Source: Candidatus Heritagella intestinalis (GTDB taxonomy: Bacteria; Bacillota; Clostridia; Oscillospirales; Acutalibacteraceae). Taken from it: a stretch of 64,000 nucleotides of DNA. The notes beneath the pieces are model-generated. The model ran no database searches. It had not been told where the DNA came from and was given only the letters and a program-made list of their open reading frames with translations. Each line of letters starts with the position of its first letter. Positions within the stretch are counted from its first letter, which is position 1. This document shows, one piece after another, positions 55,980-64,000 of the stretch. The DNA lies in the NCBI GenBank assembly GCA_904420555.1, contig CAJFVO010000002.1, positions 62,001 to 126,000 on the forward strand, written 5' to 3'. Made by a program: the position numbers and the translations under genes.

Positions 55980-56603
55980 ATGAAAGTATTGCTGCTCAAC
56001 GGAAGCCCCCATCAAAATGGCTGCACCCACACCGCTCTGGCCGAAGTGGCCGGGGAGTTGGAACGCCTGGGCATTGAGACCCAGGAAATCTGGGTGGGCA
56101 ACAAGCCCATCCGCAGCTGTTTGGGCTGCGGGCAATGTTCCGCCGCCAAGCGCTGTGTGTTTACAGAAGACCGGGTCAATGAATGTGTAGAGGCCCTGGC
56201 CCAGGCAGACGGTTTTGTTGTGGGCGCGCCGGTACACTACGCCGGGCCCGCCGGCGCCTGTACGGCCTTCCTGGACCGGGTATTCTACGGCAAATCCAGT
56301 CTCTTTGCCCACAAGCCCGCCGCCGCTGTGGTGAGCTGCCGCCGGGGCGGGGCCAGTGCCTCCTTTGACCGGCTCAACAAGTATTTTACCATTTCTTCCA
56401 TGCCGGTGGTCTCTTCCCAGTATTGGAACTCCGTTCACGGCAACACCCCGGAGCAGGTGCGGCAGGACTTGGAAGGTTTGCAGACCATGCGCACTCTGGC
56501 CCGAAATATGGCCTGGCTTTTGCAGTCCATTGAAGCGGGCAAAGCGGCCGGTGTGGCGCAGCCGGAAAGAGAGCCTCGGGTAAGCACCAATTTCATCCGT
56601 TAA
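55980..56603 (+). CDS. Flavodoxin-fold NAD(P)H-dependent FMN reductase
   Basis: The 207-residue protein opens MKVLLLNGSPHQNGCTHTAL, an FMN phosphate-binding loop. A Cys cluster follows (SCLGCGQCSAAKRC) like those of iron-sulfur flavoproteins. GAPVHYAGPAGACTAFLDR is the second flavin loop. Such proteins pass electrons in anaerobes or reduce quinones and nitro compounds; the partner is unknown. GAAAGGATG precedes the ATG. Confidence 0.85.
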   Translation: MKVLLLNGSPHQNGCTHTALAEVAGELERLGIETQEIWVGNKPIRSCLGCGQCSAAKRCVFTEDRVNECVEALAQADGFVVGAPVHYAGPAGACTAFLDRVFYGKSSLFAHKPAAAVVSCRRGGASASFDRLNKYFTISSMPVVSSQYWNSVHGNTPEQVRQDLEGLQTMRTLARNMAWLLQSIEAGKAAGVAQPEREPRVSTNFIR

Positions 56604-56613
56604 TTCTCCAAAA

Positions 56614-56660
56614 CAAAAGCCAGGGAACTCCCATTCCGGGAGGCTTCCTGGCTTTTTTGC
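56614..56660. terminator. Bidirectional terminator
   Basis: AAAAGCCAGG pairs with CCTGGCTTTT; CTCCC/GGGAG pairs inside. It lies between the convergent flavin reductase and ogt genes. Confidence 0.85.
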
Positions 56661-56667
56661 AGCATTT

Positions 56668-57156
56668 TTATTCGGCAAGGGACTTCCCCGAGCGGTTTTC
56701 CTTCCACTGAGAAATTCCCTCCAGCCGGAGGAGAAATCTCTTCTTCTCTAACCCGCCGGAATAGCCGGTGATGGAGCCGTTTGTGCCGATGACCCGGTGG
56801 CAGGGGATGAAAATTGGCAGGGGGTTCCTGCCGTTGGCCATTCCCACAGCCCGGCAAGCAGTGGGCTTCCCGATGGCCCGGGCAATGTCACCATAGCTGC
56901 GAGTCTCGCCCCAGGGGATATCCCGGAGAGCCGCCCACACCTTTTTCTGAAACTCCGTTCCCGCCGGGGCCAGGGGCAGGGCAAAGGCCTTGCGCTCCCC
57001 GGCAAAGTATTCCCGGAGCTGCCGGCAGGCTTCCAGGAGCAACGGGGTGGCTTCCTCCGGCTGGGAAGGCACATCAAAATCCAGCCGGGCCAGGGCCTCT
57101 CCCTCCTGTACCAGGGTCATAGGCCCAATAGGAGAATCATAAAACAAACACGGCAT
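56668..57156 (-). CDS. ogt: Methylated-DNA-[protein]-cysteine S-methyltransferase
   Basis: This suicide protein repairs O6-alkylguanine in DNA. The 162-residue protein has FQKKVWAALRDIPWGET, the RAVGMANGRNP arginine-finger helix and the acceptor Cys in IPCHRVIG. GAGGAGGGG precedes ATG 57156. It stands as a single gene downstream of the fusion gene. Confidence 0.94.
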   Translation of the reverse strand: MPCLFYDSPIGPMTLVQEGEALARLDFDVPSQPEEATPLLLEACRQLREYFAGERKAFALPLAPAGTEFQKKVWAALRDIPWGETRSYGDIARAIGKPTACRAVGMANGRNPLPIFIPCHRVIGTNGSITGYSGGLEKKRFLLRLEGISQWKENRSGKSLAE

Positions 57157-57194
57157 CCAACCCCTCCTCTATCCTGTGCTGTACCACAGCCCAA

Positions 57195-59726
57195 TTACGC
57201 CGTCTCAATGGCGTTGGCCTGCTGGAGGCCGAACTTCTTCACAGCCTCTTCCCGCATCTTGTATTTGAGGATTTTGCCGGCGGCGTTCATGGGGAAGCTG
57301 TCCACAAAATCCACATACCGGGGGGTCTTGTGCTTGGCCATGTGAGAGGAGACAAAGTCCTTCAGCTCCTGCTCGGTCATGGTCTCGCCGGGTTTGAGGA
57401 TGACACAGGCCGCGATTTCCTCGCCGTAGTCCTGGCTGGGCACGCCGATGACCTGCACGTCCGACACCTTGGGATGGGTGTAGATAAAGTCTTCGATTTC
57501 CTTGGGATAGATGTTCTCCCCGCCCCGGATAATCATATCTTTGATGCGGCCGGTAATCTTGTAGTTGCCATTTTCGTCCCGGCGGGCCAGGTCGCCGGTG
57601 TGGAGCCAGCCGTTTTCGTCAATGGCGGCGGCGGTAGCTTCCGGCATCTTATAGTAGCCCTTCATGATGTTATAGCCCCGGGCCACAAATTCCCCGTCCA
57701 CATTGTCCGGCAAATCCTTGCCAGTTTCCGGGTCCACAATCTTGCATTCCACTCCGAAAATGGGCCCGCCCACGGTGTTCACCCGGGTCTCAATGGAATC
57801 GGTGGTCTTGCTCATGGTGCAGCCCGGAGAGGCCTCAGTCTGGCCGTAGGTGATGCAGATTTCCGGCATATGCATCTTCTCGATAACCTCCTGCATGACC
57901 TTAATGGGGCAGGGACTGCCGGCCATAATGCCCGTGCGCATATGGCTGAAGTCTGTCTTGGGGAAGTCCTCGTGGCCCAGCATGGCAATAAACATAGTGG
58001 GAACCCCGTGGAAGGCGGTAATCTGTTCCCGGTTGATGCAGTCCAGGCCCTTCCGGGGAGAGAAGGCCGGGATGGGGCACATGGTGGTACCGTGGGTCAT
58101 GGCGGCCGTCATGGCCAGCACCATGCCAAAGCAGTGGAACATGGGCACCTGAATCATCAGCTTGTCCGCTGTGGAGAGGTCCATGCAGTCGCCAATGGCC
58201 TTGCCGTTATTCACCACATTATAGTGGGTGAGCATGACGCCCTTGGGGAAGCCGGTGGTGCCGGAGGTGTACTGCATATTGCACACGTCGTTTTTGTCGA
58301 TGGCTGCGGCCCGGCGATGCACTTCGCTGAGAGGGGTGCGCTCCGAGAGGGCCATGGCTTCCTCCCAGGTCCAGCAGCCCGGCTGGACGGAATCGCAGGT
58401 AATGATGTTCCGCAGGAAGGGCAAGCGCTTGCTGTGGAGAGGATGGCCCTTTTCCAGGGTGGCCAGCTCGGGACACAGCTCTTTCATAATGCCCACATAG
58501 TCGGAATCCTTGTAGCCGTCGATCATCACCAGGGTATGGGTGTCCGACTGGCGCAGAAGGTACTCAGCCTCGTGAATTTTATAGGCGGTGTTTACCGTCA
58601 CCAGCACGGCGCCGATTTTTACCGTAGCCCAGAAAGTGATGTACCACTGGGGCACGTTGGTGGCCCAGATGGCCACGTGGTCCCCGGGGCGCACGCCCAT
58701 GGCAATGAGAGAGCGGGCAAAGGTATCCACATCGTCCCGGAACTGGGAATAGGTGCGGGTGTAATCCAGGGTGGTGTAGCGGAAGGCGTACTGGTCGGGG
58801 AACTCCTCGGCCATACGGTCCAGCACCTGGGGGAAGGTCAGGTCGATGAGGTGCTCTTTGGGCCACACATATTTGCCGGTTTTGGCGTGGTTGTCATAGA
58901 GCCGGCGGATGTCCTGGGGCCGGTCCAGATACCGCTCCATATAATTGGCGAACTGGGGGAATACGATGCCCGGGTCGCTGAGGTCCGGGGCGTAGCTCTT
59001 GAGCCATTCCAGGGAGACATAGCCCTCGTAGTTAATGGAGCGCAGGGCCCGCATCATGGCGTCCATGGGCAGGTCGCCCTCGCCCATAATCTGATACACA
59101 GTCTGGCCGTCTATCACCAGGGAATCCTTCACATGGGTGTATTTGATGTAGGCCCCCAGGTTCTGCACGGTGGTTTCCGGGGATTCCCCGGCATAGCGGT
59201 AGGGGTGGTGCAGATCCCACAGGGCGCCGATGTTATCGCTTTCAATCTGATTCAGCAGCTCCCGGAGCCGGTTGGTGTCCGCATACACGCCATTGGTCTC
59301 CACCAGCAGGGTCACGCCCTTTTTCTCCGCGTATGGCACCAGCTCTTTTAAGGTGTCCAGCACCAGGGCGTCGTCCACTTCTCCTTGGGGCGCGGCGGTC
59401 AGGTCTCCCAGCACCCGGATAAACGGGGTGCCCAGCTCTGCCGCCAAATCCATATACTGCCGCAGCTCTTCCACGGTTTCCTGCCGCTTATCGGCAAATT
59501 TCAGGGCGCAGCCCGAGGAAAGGCAGCAGATTTCCAGGTGCTTTTGATGCAGGAGCTTTACCGTCCCCGGCAGATTCTCTTTTTGAAAGGGCCGGGCCGT
59601 AATGGAAAAGATGTCCCCGCCCAGTCCGCGCATTTCAATCCCGGAAAATCCGAAATCCTTTGCCATGGAATAAATTTCCGCCCAGTCAAAGTCCGGGCAC
59701 CCCAATGTGGAAAAAGCCAACTTCAT
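57195..59726 (-). CDS. Fusion: sugar-isomerase/epimerase-like TIM barrel + AMP-forming acyl-CoA ligase
   Basis: This is one 843-residue frame. Residues 1-268 form a xylose-isomerase-like (AP_endonuc_2) barrel with the metal ligands Glu (LLVETNG), Asp (WDLHHPY), His (YTHVKD) and Glu (SLEW). After a linker, residues 296-843 are a full ANL adenylating enzyme: MQYTSGTTGFPKGV, ITYGQTEASP, LHTGDLARRD, GRIKDMIIRGGENIYP and the catalytic Lys in NAAGKILKYKM. The protein may isomerise and activate the same carboxylate as a CoA thioester. The start was set at ATG 59726 behind GGAGG. The domains are certain, the substrate unknown. Confidence 0.88.
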   Translation of the reverse strand: MKLAFSTLGCPDFDWAEIYSMAKDFGFSGIEMRGLGGDIFSITARPFQKENLPGTVKLLHQKHLEICCLSSGCALKFADKRQETVEELRQYMDLAAELGTPFIRVLGDLTAAPQGEVDDALVLDTLKELVPYAEKKGVTLLVETNGVYADTNRLRELLNQIESDNIGALWDLHHPYRYAGESPETTVQNLGAYIKYTHVKDSLVIDGQTVYQIMGEGDLPMDAMMRALRSINYEGYVSLEWLKSYAPDLSDPGIVFPQFANYMERYLDRPQDIRRLYDNHAKTGKYVWPKEHLIDLTFPQVLDRMAEEFPDQYAFRYTTLDYTRTYSQFRDDVDTFARSLIAMGVRPGDHVAIWATNVPQWYITFWATVKIGAVLVTVNTAYKIHEAEYLLRQSDTHTLVMIDGYKDSDYVGIMKELCPELATLEKGHPLHSKRLPFLRNIITCDSVQPGCWTWEEAMALSERTPLSEVHRRAAAIDKNDVCNMQYTSGTTGFPKGVMLTHYNVVNNGKAIGDCMDLSTADKLMIQVPMFHCFGMVLAMTAAMTHGTTMCPIPAFSPRKGLDCINREQITAFHGVPTMFIAMLGHEDFPKTDFSHMRTGIMAGSPCPIKVMQEVIEKMHMPEICITYGQTEASPGCTMSKTTDSIETRVNTVGGPIFGVECKIVDPETGKDLPDNVDGEFVARGYNIMKGYYKMPEATAAAIDENGWLHTGDLARRDENGNYKITGRIKDMIIRGGENIYPKEIEDFIYTHPKVSDVQVIGVPSQDYGEEIAACVILKPGETMTEQELKDFVSSHMAKHKTPRYVDFVDSFPMNAAGKILKYKMREEAVKKFGLQQANAIETA

Positions 59727-59759
59727 AGAATGAAATCCTCCTTTATAGACCCGTAGCAC

Positions 59760-60011
59760 GCAAAGCCAATGAAATTCGTGGATTTTTCAATAAAAACCCG
59801 CGGAAAATGTCAGGTGCAATTGGATTAAATATACCATATTTTCAGCACTTTGTAAAGGGAGGACGATTCCGACAGGGGGAAAGATTCGTGAAAGCGCCGA
59901 AATACAAAATCAATCTTCCGAAGAAATGTAAAATTTAGATTCCTATTTTTGAGAGTCTTCCCTTTCAAGTTCAATACTTTTCTTGATGTGCCTGGGAAAA
60001 CTCCCTTCCCA
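59760..60011. promoter_or_regulatory. Intergenic region with promoter of the fusion gene
   Basis: TTTACA and TATATT on the minus strand (59851-59856 and 59828-59833, 17 bases apart) form a promoter about 100 bases before the fusion gene. The rest of the gap is A+T-rich and shows no gene; the MFS terminator follows at 60012-60051. Confidence 0.6.
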
Positions 60012-60051
60012 ATAAAAATCCGGCAGCTATCTTTAAAAAGAAAACTGCCGG
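60012..60051 (-). terminator. Terminator of the MFS gene
   Basis: CCGGCAG (60020-60026) pairs with CTGCCGG (60045-60051). On the minus strand ATTTTTATT follows. Confidence 0.8.
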
Positions 60052-60089
60052 AACTTTGTCTTATTTGGATTTTTCCGTTCAGAAAGAAG

Positions 60090-61340
60090 TCACTCCCCTG
60101 CCATCGCTCTCCGGGCTCTGCGGGACTTCAGATACAGCACGCACAGGATGAGCAGCGCCGGGAACAGCATCCCCGCCAGCAGGCCGGACTTCATACCCAG
60201 CTGGGAGAGGGCCTGCCCGGTCGTGGTCTGGAGCTGCTGGAGCAGGCTGGTCTGCTGGGAGAAATCGCTGACCACGCCGGAAATCCACGGCCCCAAAGAG
60301 GCGCCCAAATCTCCAAACACCGCCATCATGCCGAACATAGCCGTACCGCCCCGGGGAAACCGCGCCGCTGTATCGGAAAAAGTACCCGGCCACATAACGC
60401 TCACCGAGAACCCGCACAGGGCACAGCCCACCAGGGAAAGGAGCGGGTGCGGGGCGAAGATGGTCAGGGCGTAGCAGGCCACGCACAATGCGCCGCAGCA
60501 GAGCAGGGTATTGCGCAGGTTCAGCTTTGCGCCGTAAACGCCGTACAGCAATCGGCCCAATCCCATGAGGGCGGCGAACAGGCAGGGCCCCAGCAAATCG
60601 CCCAGAGTCTTGGAGACCCCCAGGCCCGTCTCTGCAAACAAGGAGGACCACTGGCTCATGGTCAGCTCGCTGGCGCCGGCGCACATCATCACCAGCAGGG
60701 AGACCAGGAACACCCGGCTCTTGCACAGCTCCCCAATGCTCATGAGCTTTTCTTCCGGTACCGGCGGCATTAGGGGCACTTGGGTAAAGAAGAACAGGTT
60801 GCACAAAGGCAGCAGCGCCCAGCCAATGGGCAGCCACATCCAGATTTCGGTTCCAAAGGCCGCCAGGGCCAGAGTGCTGATGAGCACCACCGCCACCTGT
60901 CCCCAGCAATAAAAGGAGTGAAGCAGGCTCATGGCGCTGGCCTTCTTGTCCCCGGGCAGGGAATCCGCAATGGGGCTCACCAACACTTCCAGCAGGCCGC
61001 CGCCCAAAGCGTAAGTAATTACGGCGAAAATCAGGCCGGCATAGGGCGAGGGGCTAATCCGGGGCAGGACGCCTAAAAGCACCAGCCCCACTGTACACAG
61101 GGCGTGGGCCAGAATCGCGGAAGCCCGGTAGCCGATTTTATCCACGAACTTTACCGCCAGCACATCGGCCAGCAGCTGGGTGCCGAAGTTGATGAGGATC
61201 AGCCGGCCCACCATCTCAAAGGAGAGGCCGAACTGGGTCTGGAAAACAATAAACAGCAGGGGCGCCAGGTTGTTGACCGCCGCCTGGGTAATGTAGCCCG
61301 CATAACAGGCATACAGGGTGTGCTTATAGGTCAGGTGCAA
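60090..61340 (-). CDS. Major facilitator superfamily transporter
   Basis: The 416-residue integral membrane protein has about 12 hydrophobic helices in two halves with a central loop (near VPEEKLMSIGELCKS). The pattern resembles the FucP/sugar-porter-like MFS branch, but no substrate motif is readable. It could bring in the compound used by the neighbouring fusion enzyme, although it has its own terminator. The start is TTG 61340 behind GAGGAG. It follows hemW by 32 bases on the same strand. Confidence 0.85.
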   Translation of the reverse strand: MHLTYKHTLYACYAGYITQAAVNNLAPLLFIVFQTQFGLSFEMVGRLILINFGTQLLADVLAVKFVDKIGYRASAILAHALCTVGLVLLGVLPRISPSPYAGLIFAVITYALGGGLLEVLVSPIADSLPGDKKASAMSLLHSFYCWGQVAVVLISTLALAAFGTEIWMWLPIGWALLPLCNLFFFTQVPLMPPVPEEKLMSIGELCKSRVFLVSLLVMMCAGASELTMSQWSSLFAETGLGVSKTLGDLLGPCLFAALMGLGRLLYGVYGAKLNLRNTLLCCGALCVACYALTIFAPHPLLSLVGCALCGFSVSVMWPGTFSDTAARFPRGGTAMFGMMAVFGDLGASLGPWISGVVSDFSQQTSLLQQLQTTTGQALSQLGMKSGLLAGMLFPALLILCVLYLKSRRARRAMAGE

Positions 61341-61372
61341 GGGAATGTCACTCCTCAAGGAAATTTACAACC

Positions 61373-62494
61373 TCAATCCGGCAGCAGCTCGGCAATGAGA
61401 CTATTGGATACCAGGAACCCCTGGGGCGTCAGGGCCATACGGTTCTCGTCCGCTTCCAGCAGCCCGGCGGACTGGTAGAGCCGGCACTTCTTCTCCATGG
61501 CTTGGAAGGCTGCTCGTCCCTCCTCGCCAAAGGCCTTTTCCAGGCCATAGCGGGTAATGCCCTCCCGCAGCCGCAGCCCCAGAAGGATGGTTTCCTCTAA
61601 GGTGCCGCCTTCCCCGTCTGCCACCGGGGTGGGAGATTGCAAAAAGGCGGATAAATCCCGGGGATAATAGAAACGCTTTCCGTTCAAATAGGAATGGGCC
61701 CCGGGGCCCAAGCCCAGATATTCCTCACAGTGCCAGTATTTCAGGTTGTGGCGGCTCTCATAGCCGGGCCAGGCAAAATTGCTGATTTCATACTGCTTTA
61801 AGCCGGCGTTTTCCAGGGAGGCCCCCACCGTGAGGTACCGCCGGGCGGTTTCGTCCTCATTGGGCAGGGTCAACGCTGTGCGGCGCTCCCAGAAGGGGGT
61901 TCCGGGCTCCACCTTTAAAAGATAAGCGGACACATGGGGCACCCCCAGCTCGGCGCACAGGGCCGCAGAAGCCAGAGCGCTGCCGGTGGTCTGGCCGGGA
62001 GTGGCCAGCATCAGGTCCAGAGAAAGGTTGGAGAATCCGGCCCAACGGGCAGCGTCTATAGTGGCAAGGGCCTGCTCTGCCGTATGGCGGCGGCCCAGGG
62101 CCTTCAGCTCGGTGTTATGGGTGGACTGCAAGCCAATGGAAACCCGGTTGGCCCCTGCCTGAAACACCTCCCGAAAGAAGTCATCCAGCTGGGAGGCGGG
62201 GTTGACTTCCAAGGTGATTTCGGCCTTTTCCAAACCAAAACACTCCTGGGCCTTTCGGATGAGCCGGGACAGGCGGGAGGCTCCCAGAAGATTGGGGGTG
62301 CCGCCGCCAAAGTAGAGGGTATCCGCCTTAGGGGGCGTACCTTCCTGGGCCAGCTTTTCCGCCCAAAAGGCCAGCTGTTTTTCCAGCACCTGGGTATATG
62401 CCTCTTTCACAGAGTCATCCCCGGCCACAGAATAGAAGTCGCAGTAGGGGCATTTGCCGTTGCAGAATGGGACATGGATGTACAAACCGATCAT
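61373..62494 (-). CDS. hemW: Heme chaperone HemW (radical SAM, coproporphyrinogen III oxidase-like)
   Basis: The 373-residue protein opens MIGLYIHVPFCNGKCPYCDF with the cluster Cys at 11, 15 and 18. YFGGGTPNLL, EVNPASQ and SIGLQS follow, and a C-terminal HemN-like domain (GPGAHSY, LGLRLREGI) completes it. HemW binds heme rather than making it. HemN proper has an extra Cys (CxxxCxxCxC) that is absent here, which supports HemW. lepA lies upstream, a common Firmicutes order. Confidence 0.9.
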   Translation of the reverse strand: MIGLYIHVPFCNGKCPYCDFYSVAGDDSVKEAYTQVLEKQLAFWAEKLAQEGTPPKADTLYFGGGTPNLLGASRLSRLIRKAQECFGLEKAEITLEVNPASQLDDFFREVFQAGANRVSIGLQSTHNTELKALGRRHTAEQALATIDAARWAGFSNLSLDLMLATPGQTTGSALASAALCAELGVPHVSAYLLKVEPGTPFWERRTALTLPNEDETARRYLTVGASLENAGLKQYEISNFAWPGYESRHNLKYWHCEEYLGLGPGAHSYLNGKRFYYPRDLSAFLQSPTPVADGEGGTLEETILLGLRLREGITRYGLEKAFGEEGRAAFQAMEKKCRLYQSAGLLEADENRMALTPQGFLVSNSLIAELLPD

Positions 62495-62697
62495 GGGAAC
62501 CAATCCCTCCTTTCCTATTAAGTTGATTATACCATATCTTGTTGATAATTTATAGTAGAAATCTTTAAAATCACCCCGAAAAAGGGTGCAACAAAGGACT
62601 CTGGCAGGTAAGCAGATGAAAAGGGAATATACGCCGCCCTTGGCAGCTCTTGCTGTTCTGCAAGGCCGGAAGGGGCTCCCATGCTTTGGTCGATATG
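62495..62697. other. Upstream of hemW, with a decayed repeat copy
   Basis: No gene is seen here. The part 62631-62665 (CGCCGCCCTTGGCAGCTCTT and onward) resembles the start of the two full repeats at 62698 and 62826 and looks like an older, decayed third copy. Confidence 0.4.
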
Positions 62698-62797
62698 CTC
62701 TCAGGGCTTGCGCCGTCTTCGGCGGCTCTTGCTATTGCTGAGAACAGGTAGATGCCTTTTCTATGGCTTCGCTTTCTATGAGAGCTCTGCTCTCATA
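62698..62797. repeat. Structured repeat element, copy A
   Basis: The copy starts CTCTCAGGGCTTGCGCCG, holds a GCCG-TCTT-CGGC-type stem and a perfect 9-bp hairpin TATGAGAGC-TCT-GCTCTCATA (62777-62797). Copy B lies 128 bases downstream. It contains no plausible gene. Confidence 0.7.
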
Positions 62798-62825
62798 CTT
62801 CGGCCAAAAAACGGAACCTCTCCGC

Positions 62826-62954
62826 CTCTCAGGGCTCGCGCCGCCTTCGGCGGCTCTTGCTATTGCTGGGAACAGGTAGATTGCTTTTTATGGGCTTCGC
62901 CTTTTATGAGGGCTCTGCCCTCATACTCCCGCCAGAGAGACTGAGTCTCTCTGG
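62826..62954. repeat. Structured repeat element, copy B
   Basis: This copy starts CTCTCAGGGCTCGCGCCG and keeps both stems of copy A. Its hairpin reads TATGAGGGC-TCT-GCCCTCATA (62905-62925): an A-T pair of copy A has become G-C on both arms. A further perfect 11-bp hairpin, CCAGAGAGACT-G-AGTCTCTCTGG (62932-62954), closes the element. Confidence 0.7.
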
Positions 62955-62994
62955 ACTCTGCAATCGCTCCGCGCCAAATTTTACGCTTTCCTCT

Positions 62995-63069
62995 TTATTC
63001 ATCCAGCTTGAGCACGCTCATAAACGCCTCCTGGGGTACTTCCACCGTGCCCAATTGGCGCATCCGCTT
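62995..63069 (-). pseudogene. Duplicated, detached 3' end of lepA
   Basis: This 75-bp segment encodes [20 protein letters not shown] followed by LKLDE and a stop, identical in protein to the true lepA end 119 bases away (63114-63188). The DNA differs at four positions, all synonymous and all in the last eight codons plus stop region. No lepA coding sequence precedes it. It may mark recombination with a diverged lepA or a former attachment site. Confidence 0.75.
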
Positions 63070-63113
63070 CTTTGCCTCCCGATTGGCAAAAAGCGGGCCT
63101 TCTTACAGTTTGC

Positions 63114-64000
63114 TTACTCATCCAACTTCAGAACGCTCATAAACGCCTCCTGGGGTACTTCCACCGTGCCCAATTGGCGCATCCGCTTTTTGCCCTCTTT
63201 CTGCTTCTCCAACAGCTTCTTCTTCCGGGTAATATCGCCGCCATAGCACTTGGCCAGCACGTCCTTACGCAGGGCCCGCACCGTTTCCCGGGCAATAATC
63301 CGCCCGCCGATACAAGCCTGAATGGGCACCTCAAAGAGCTGGCGCGGAATCTTCTCCGCCAGCTTTTCCGCCATCTTCCGGGCCCGGCCATAGGCCTTAT
63401 CTGCGTGGATGATAAAGGACAAAGCGTCCACCACTTCGCCGTTGAGCATAATGTCCAGCTTCACCAGGTTGGATTTCTGGTAGCCCATGAGCTCATAGTC
63501 AAAGGAAGCATAGCCCCGGGTGCGGGACTTCAGCGCGTCAAAGAAGTCGTAGATAATTTCGTTCAGGGGCAGCTCATAGTGGATGTCCACTCGGTCGGCA
63601 TCCAGATATTTCATATCCTTAAAGACGCCCCGGCGCTCCTGGCACAGCTCCATAATATTGCCCACATATTCACTGGGAGAATAGATATGGGCGTTGGCCA
63701 CCGGTTCCTCGGCCTTAGCAATGAGAGTGGGGTCCGGGTAGTTGGTGGGGTTGTCCACCGCAATCATTTCCCCGTCGGTCTTGGTGATGTGGTACACCAC
63801 GCTGGGGGCGGTGGTCACCAAATCCAGATTATATTCCCGCTCCAAACGCTCCTGCAAAATCTCCATGTGGAGCAGGCCCAAAAAGCCGCAGCGAAAACCA
63901 AAGCCCAGAGCCACCGAGGTCTCCGGCTCGAAGGTCAGGGCCGCGTCGTTAAGCTGCAGCTTCTCCAAAGCATCCCGCAAGTCGCTGTAGTGTGCGCCGT
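63114..64000 (-). CDS. lepA: Elongation factor 4, C-terminal part (cut by window edge)
   Basis: This ribosome back-translocating GTPase is present for its last 295 codons or so. It shows the domain III/IV region ([29 protein letters not shown]) and the LepA-specific C-terminal domain ([46 protein letters not shown] in segments). The frame is open to the right edge, where the GTPase domain would follow. It precedes hemW on the same strand. Confidence 0.95.
   Translation of the reverse strand, partial: GAHYSDLRDALEKLQLNDAALTFEPETSVALGFGFRCGFLGLLHMEILQERLEREYNLDLVTTAPSVVYHITKTDGEMIAVDNPTNYPDPTLIAKAEEPVANAHIYSPSEYVGNIMELCQERRGVFKDMKYLDADRVDIHYELPLNEIIYDFFDALKSRTRGYASFDYELMGYQKSNLVKLDIMLNGEVVDALSFIIHADKAYGRARKMAEKLAEKIPRQLFEVPIQACIGGRIIARETVRALRKDVLAKCYGGDITRKKKLLEKQKEGKKRMRQLGTVEVPQEAFMSVLKLDE

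Overview
The window is a 64-kb piece of a G+C-rich, strictly anaerobic Firmicute chromosome. The gene content points to a gut Clostridia of the Oscillospirales/Ruminococcaceae kind: a tRNA-Trp T-box, [FeFe]-hydrogenase maturation genes, indolepyruvate:ferredoxin oxidoreductase, lipoproteins, an OmpR-type two-component system, and no respiratory genes. The organism is inferred from content only; no rRNA gene is present.

Left part (1-9552): the 5' end of argG (minus), then alr and a small XRE regulator. Next comes a complete tryptophan operon in the order trpE-G-D-C-F-B-A behind a Trp T-box leader. An IS3/IS150-type element (9602-10858) lies exactly inside what reads, once rejoined, as a bidirectional terminator shared by trpA and the convergent hydrolase gene. 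Its transposase ORF B has lost a short piece near its 3' end.

10859-22400: a phosphodiesterase and a Cys-type sulfatase (both alkaline-phosphatase superfamily), metG, and a very short Hol-Tox-like membrane peptide overlapped by a divergent antisense transcript (a probable type I toxin-antitoxin locus). Then follow gluQ, a C39-like lipoprotein, a PHP phosphoesterase, a GH20-like glycosidase and a 2-hydroxyacid dehydrogenase.

22400-37800: a large secreted protein with five degenerate repeats, a galT/beta-helix/Nudix group, the hydrogenase-maturation group (TM1266-like regulator, hydE, hydF; no hydG here), iorAB, a NYN-domain protein with an unrecognised N-terminal half, and a P1B ATPase whose promoter carries a CsoR-like palindrome.

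37800-41710: a more A+T-rich stretch with a lipoprotein and an exported C39-like protein. The latter sits behind a promoter, an 18-codon leader ORF and a terminator-like hairpin. A radical SAM protein and tatD follow.

41800-64000: glgP and malQ (glycogen/maltodextrin use), a response regulator-kinase-HtrA operon, a lipoprotein, mtnN, a cyclase-family hydrolase, and secA behind a hairpin-rich leader. After these come a flavin reductase, ogt, an unusual fusion of a sugar-isomerase-like barrel to an acyl-CoA ligase, an MFS transporter, hemW, and the 3' part of lepA. The hemW-lepA gap holds a duplicated structured element and a second, synonymously diverged copy of the lepA 3' end.

Start codons were chosen by ribosome-binding-site spacing and family N-termini, so several differ from the longest open frame. 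No CRISPR array, tRNA or rRNA gene was seen.
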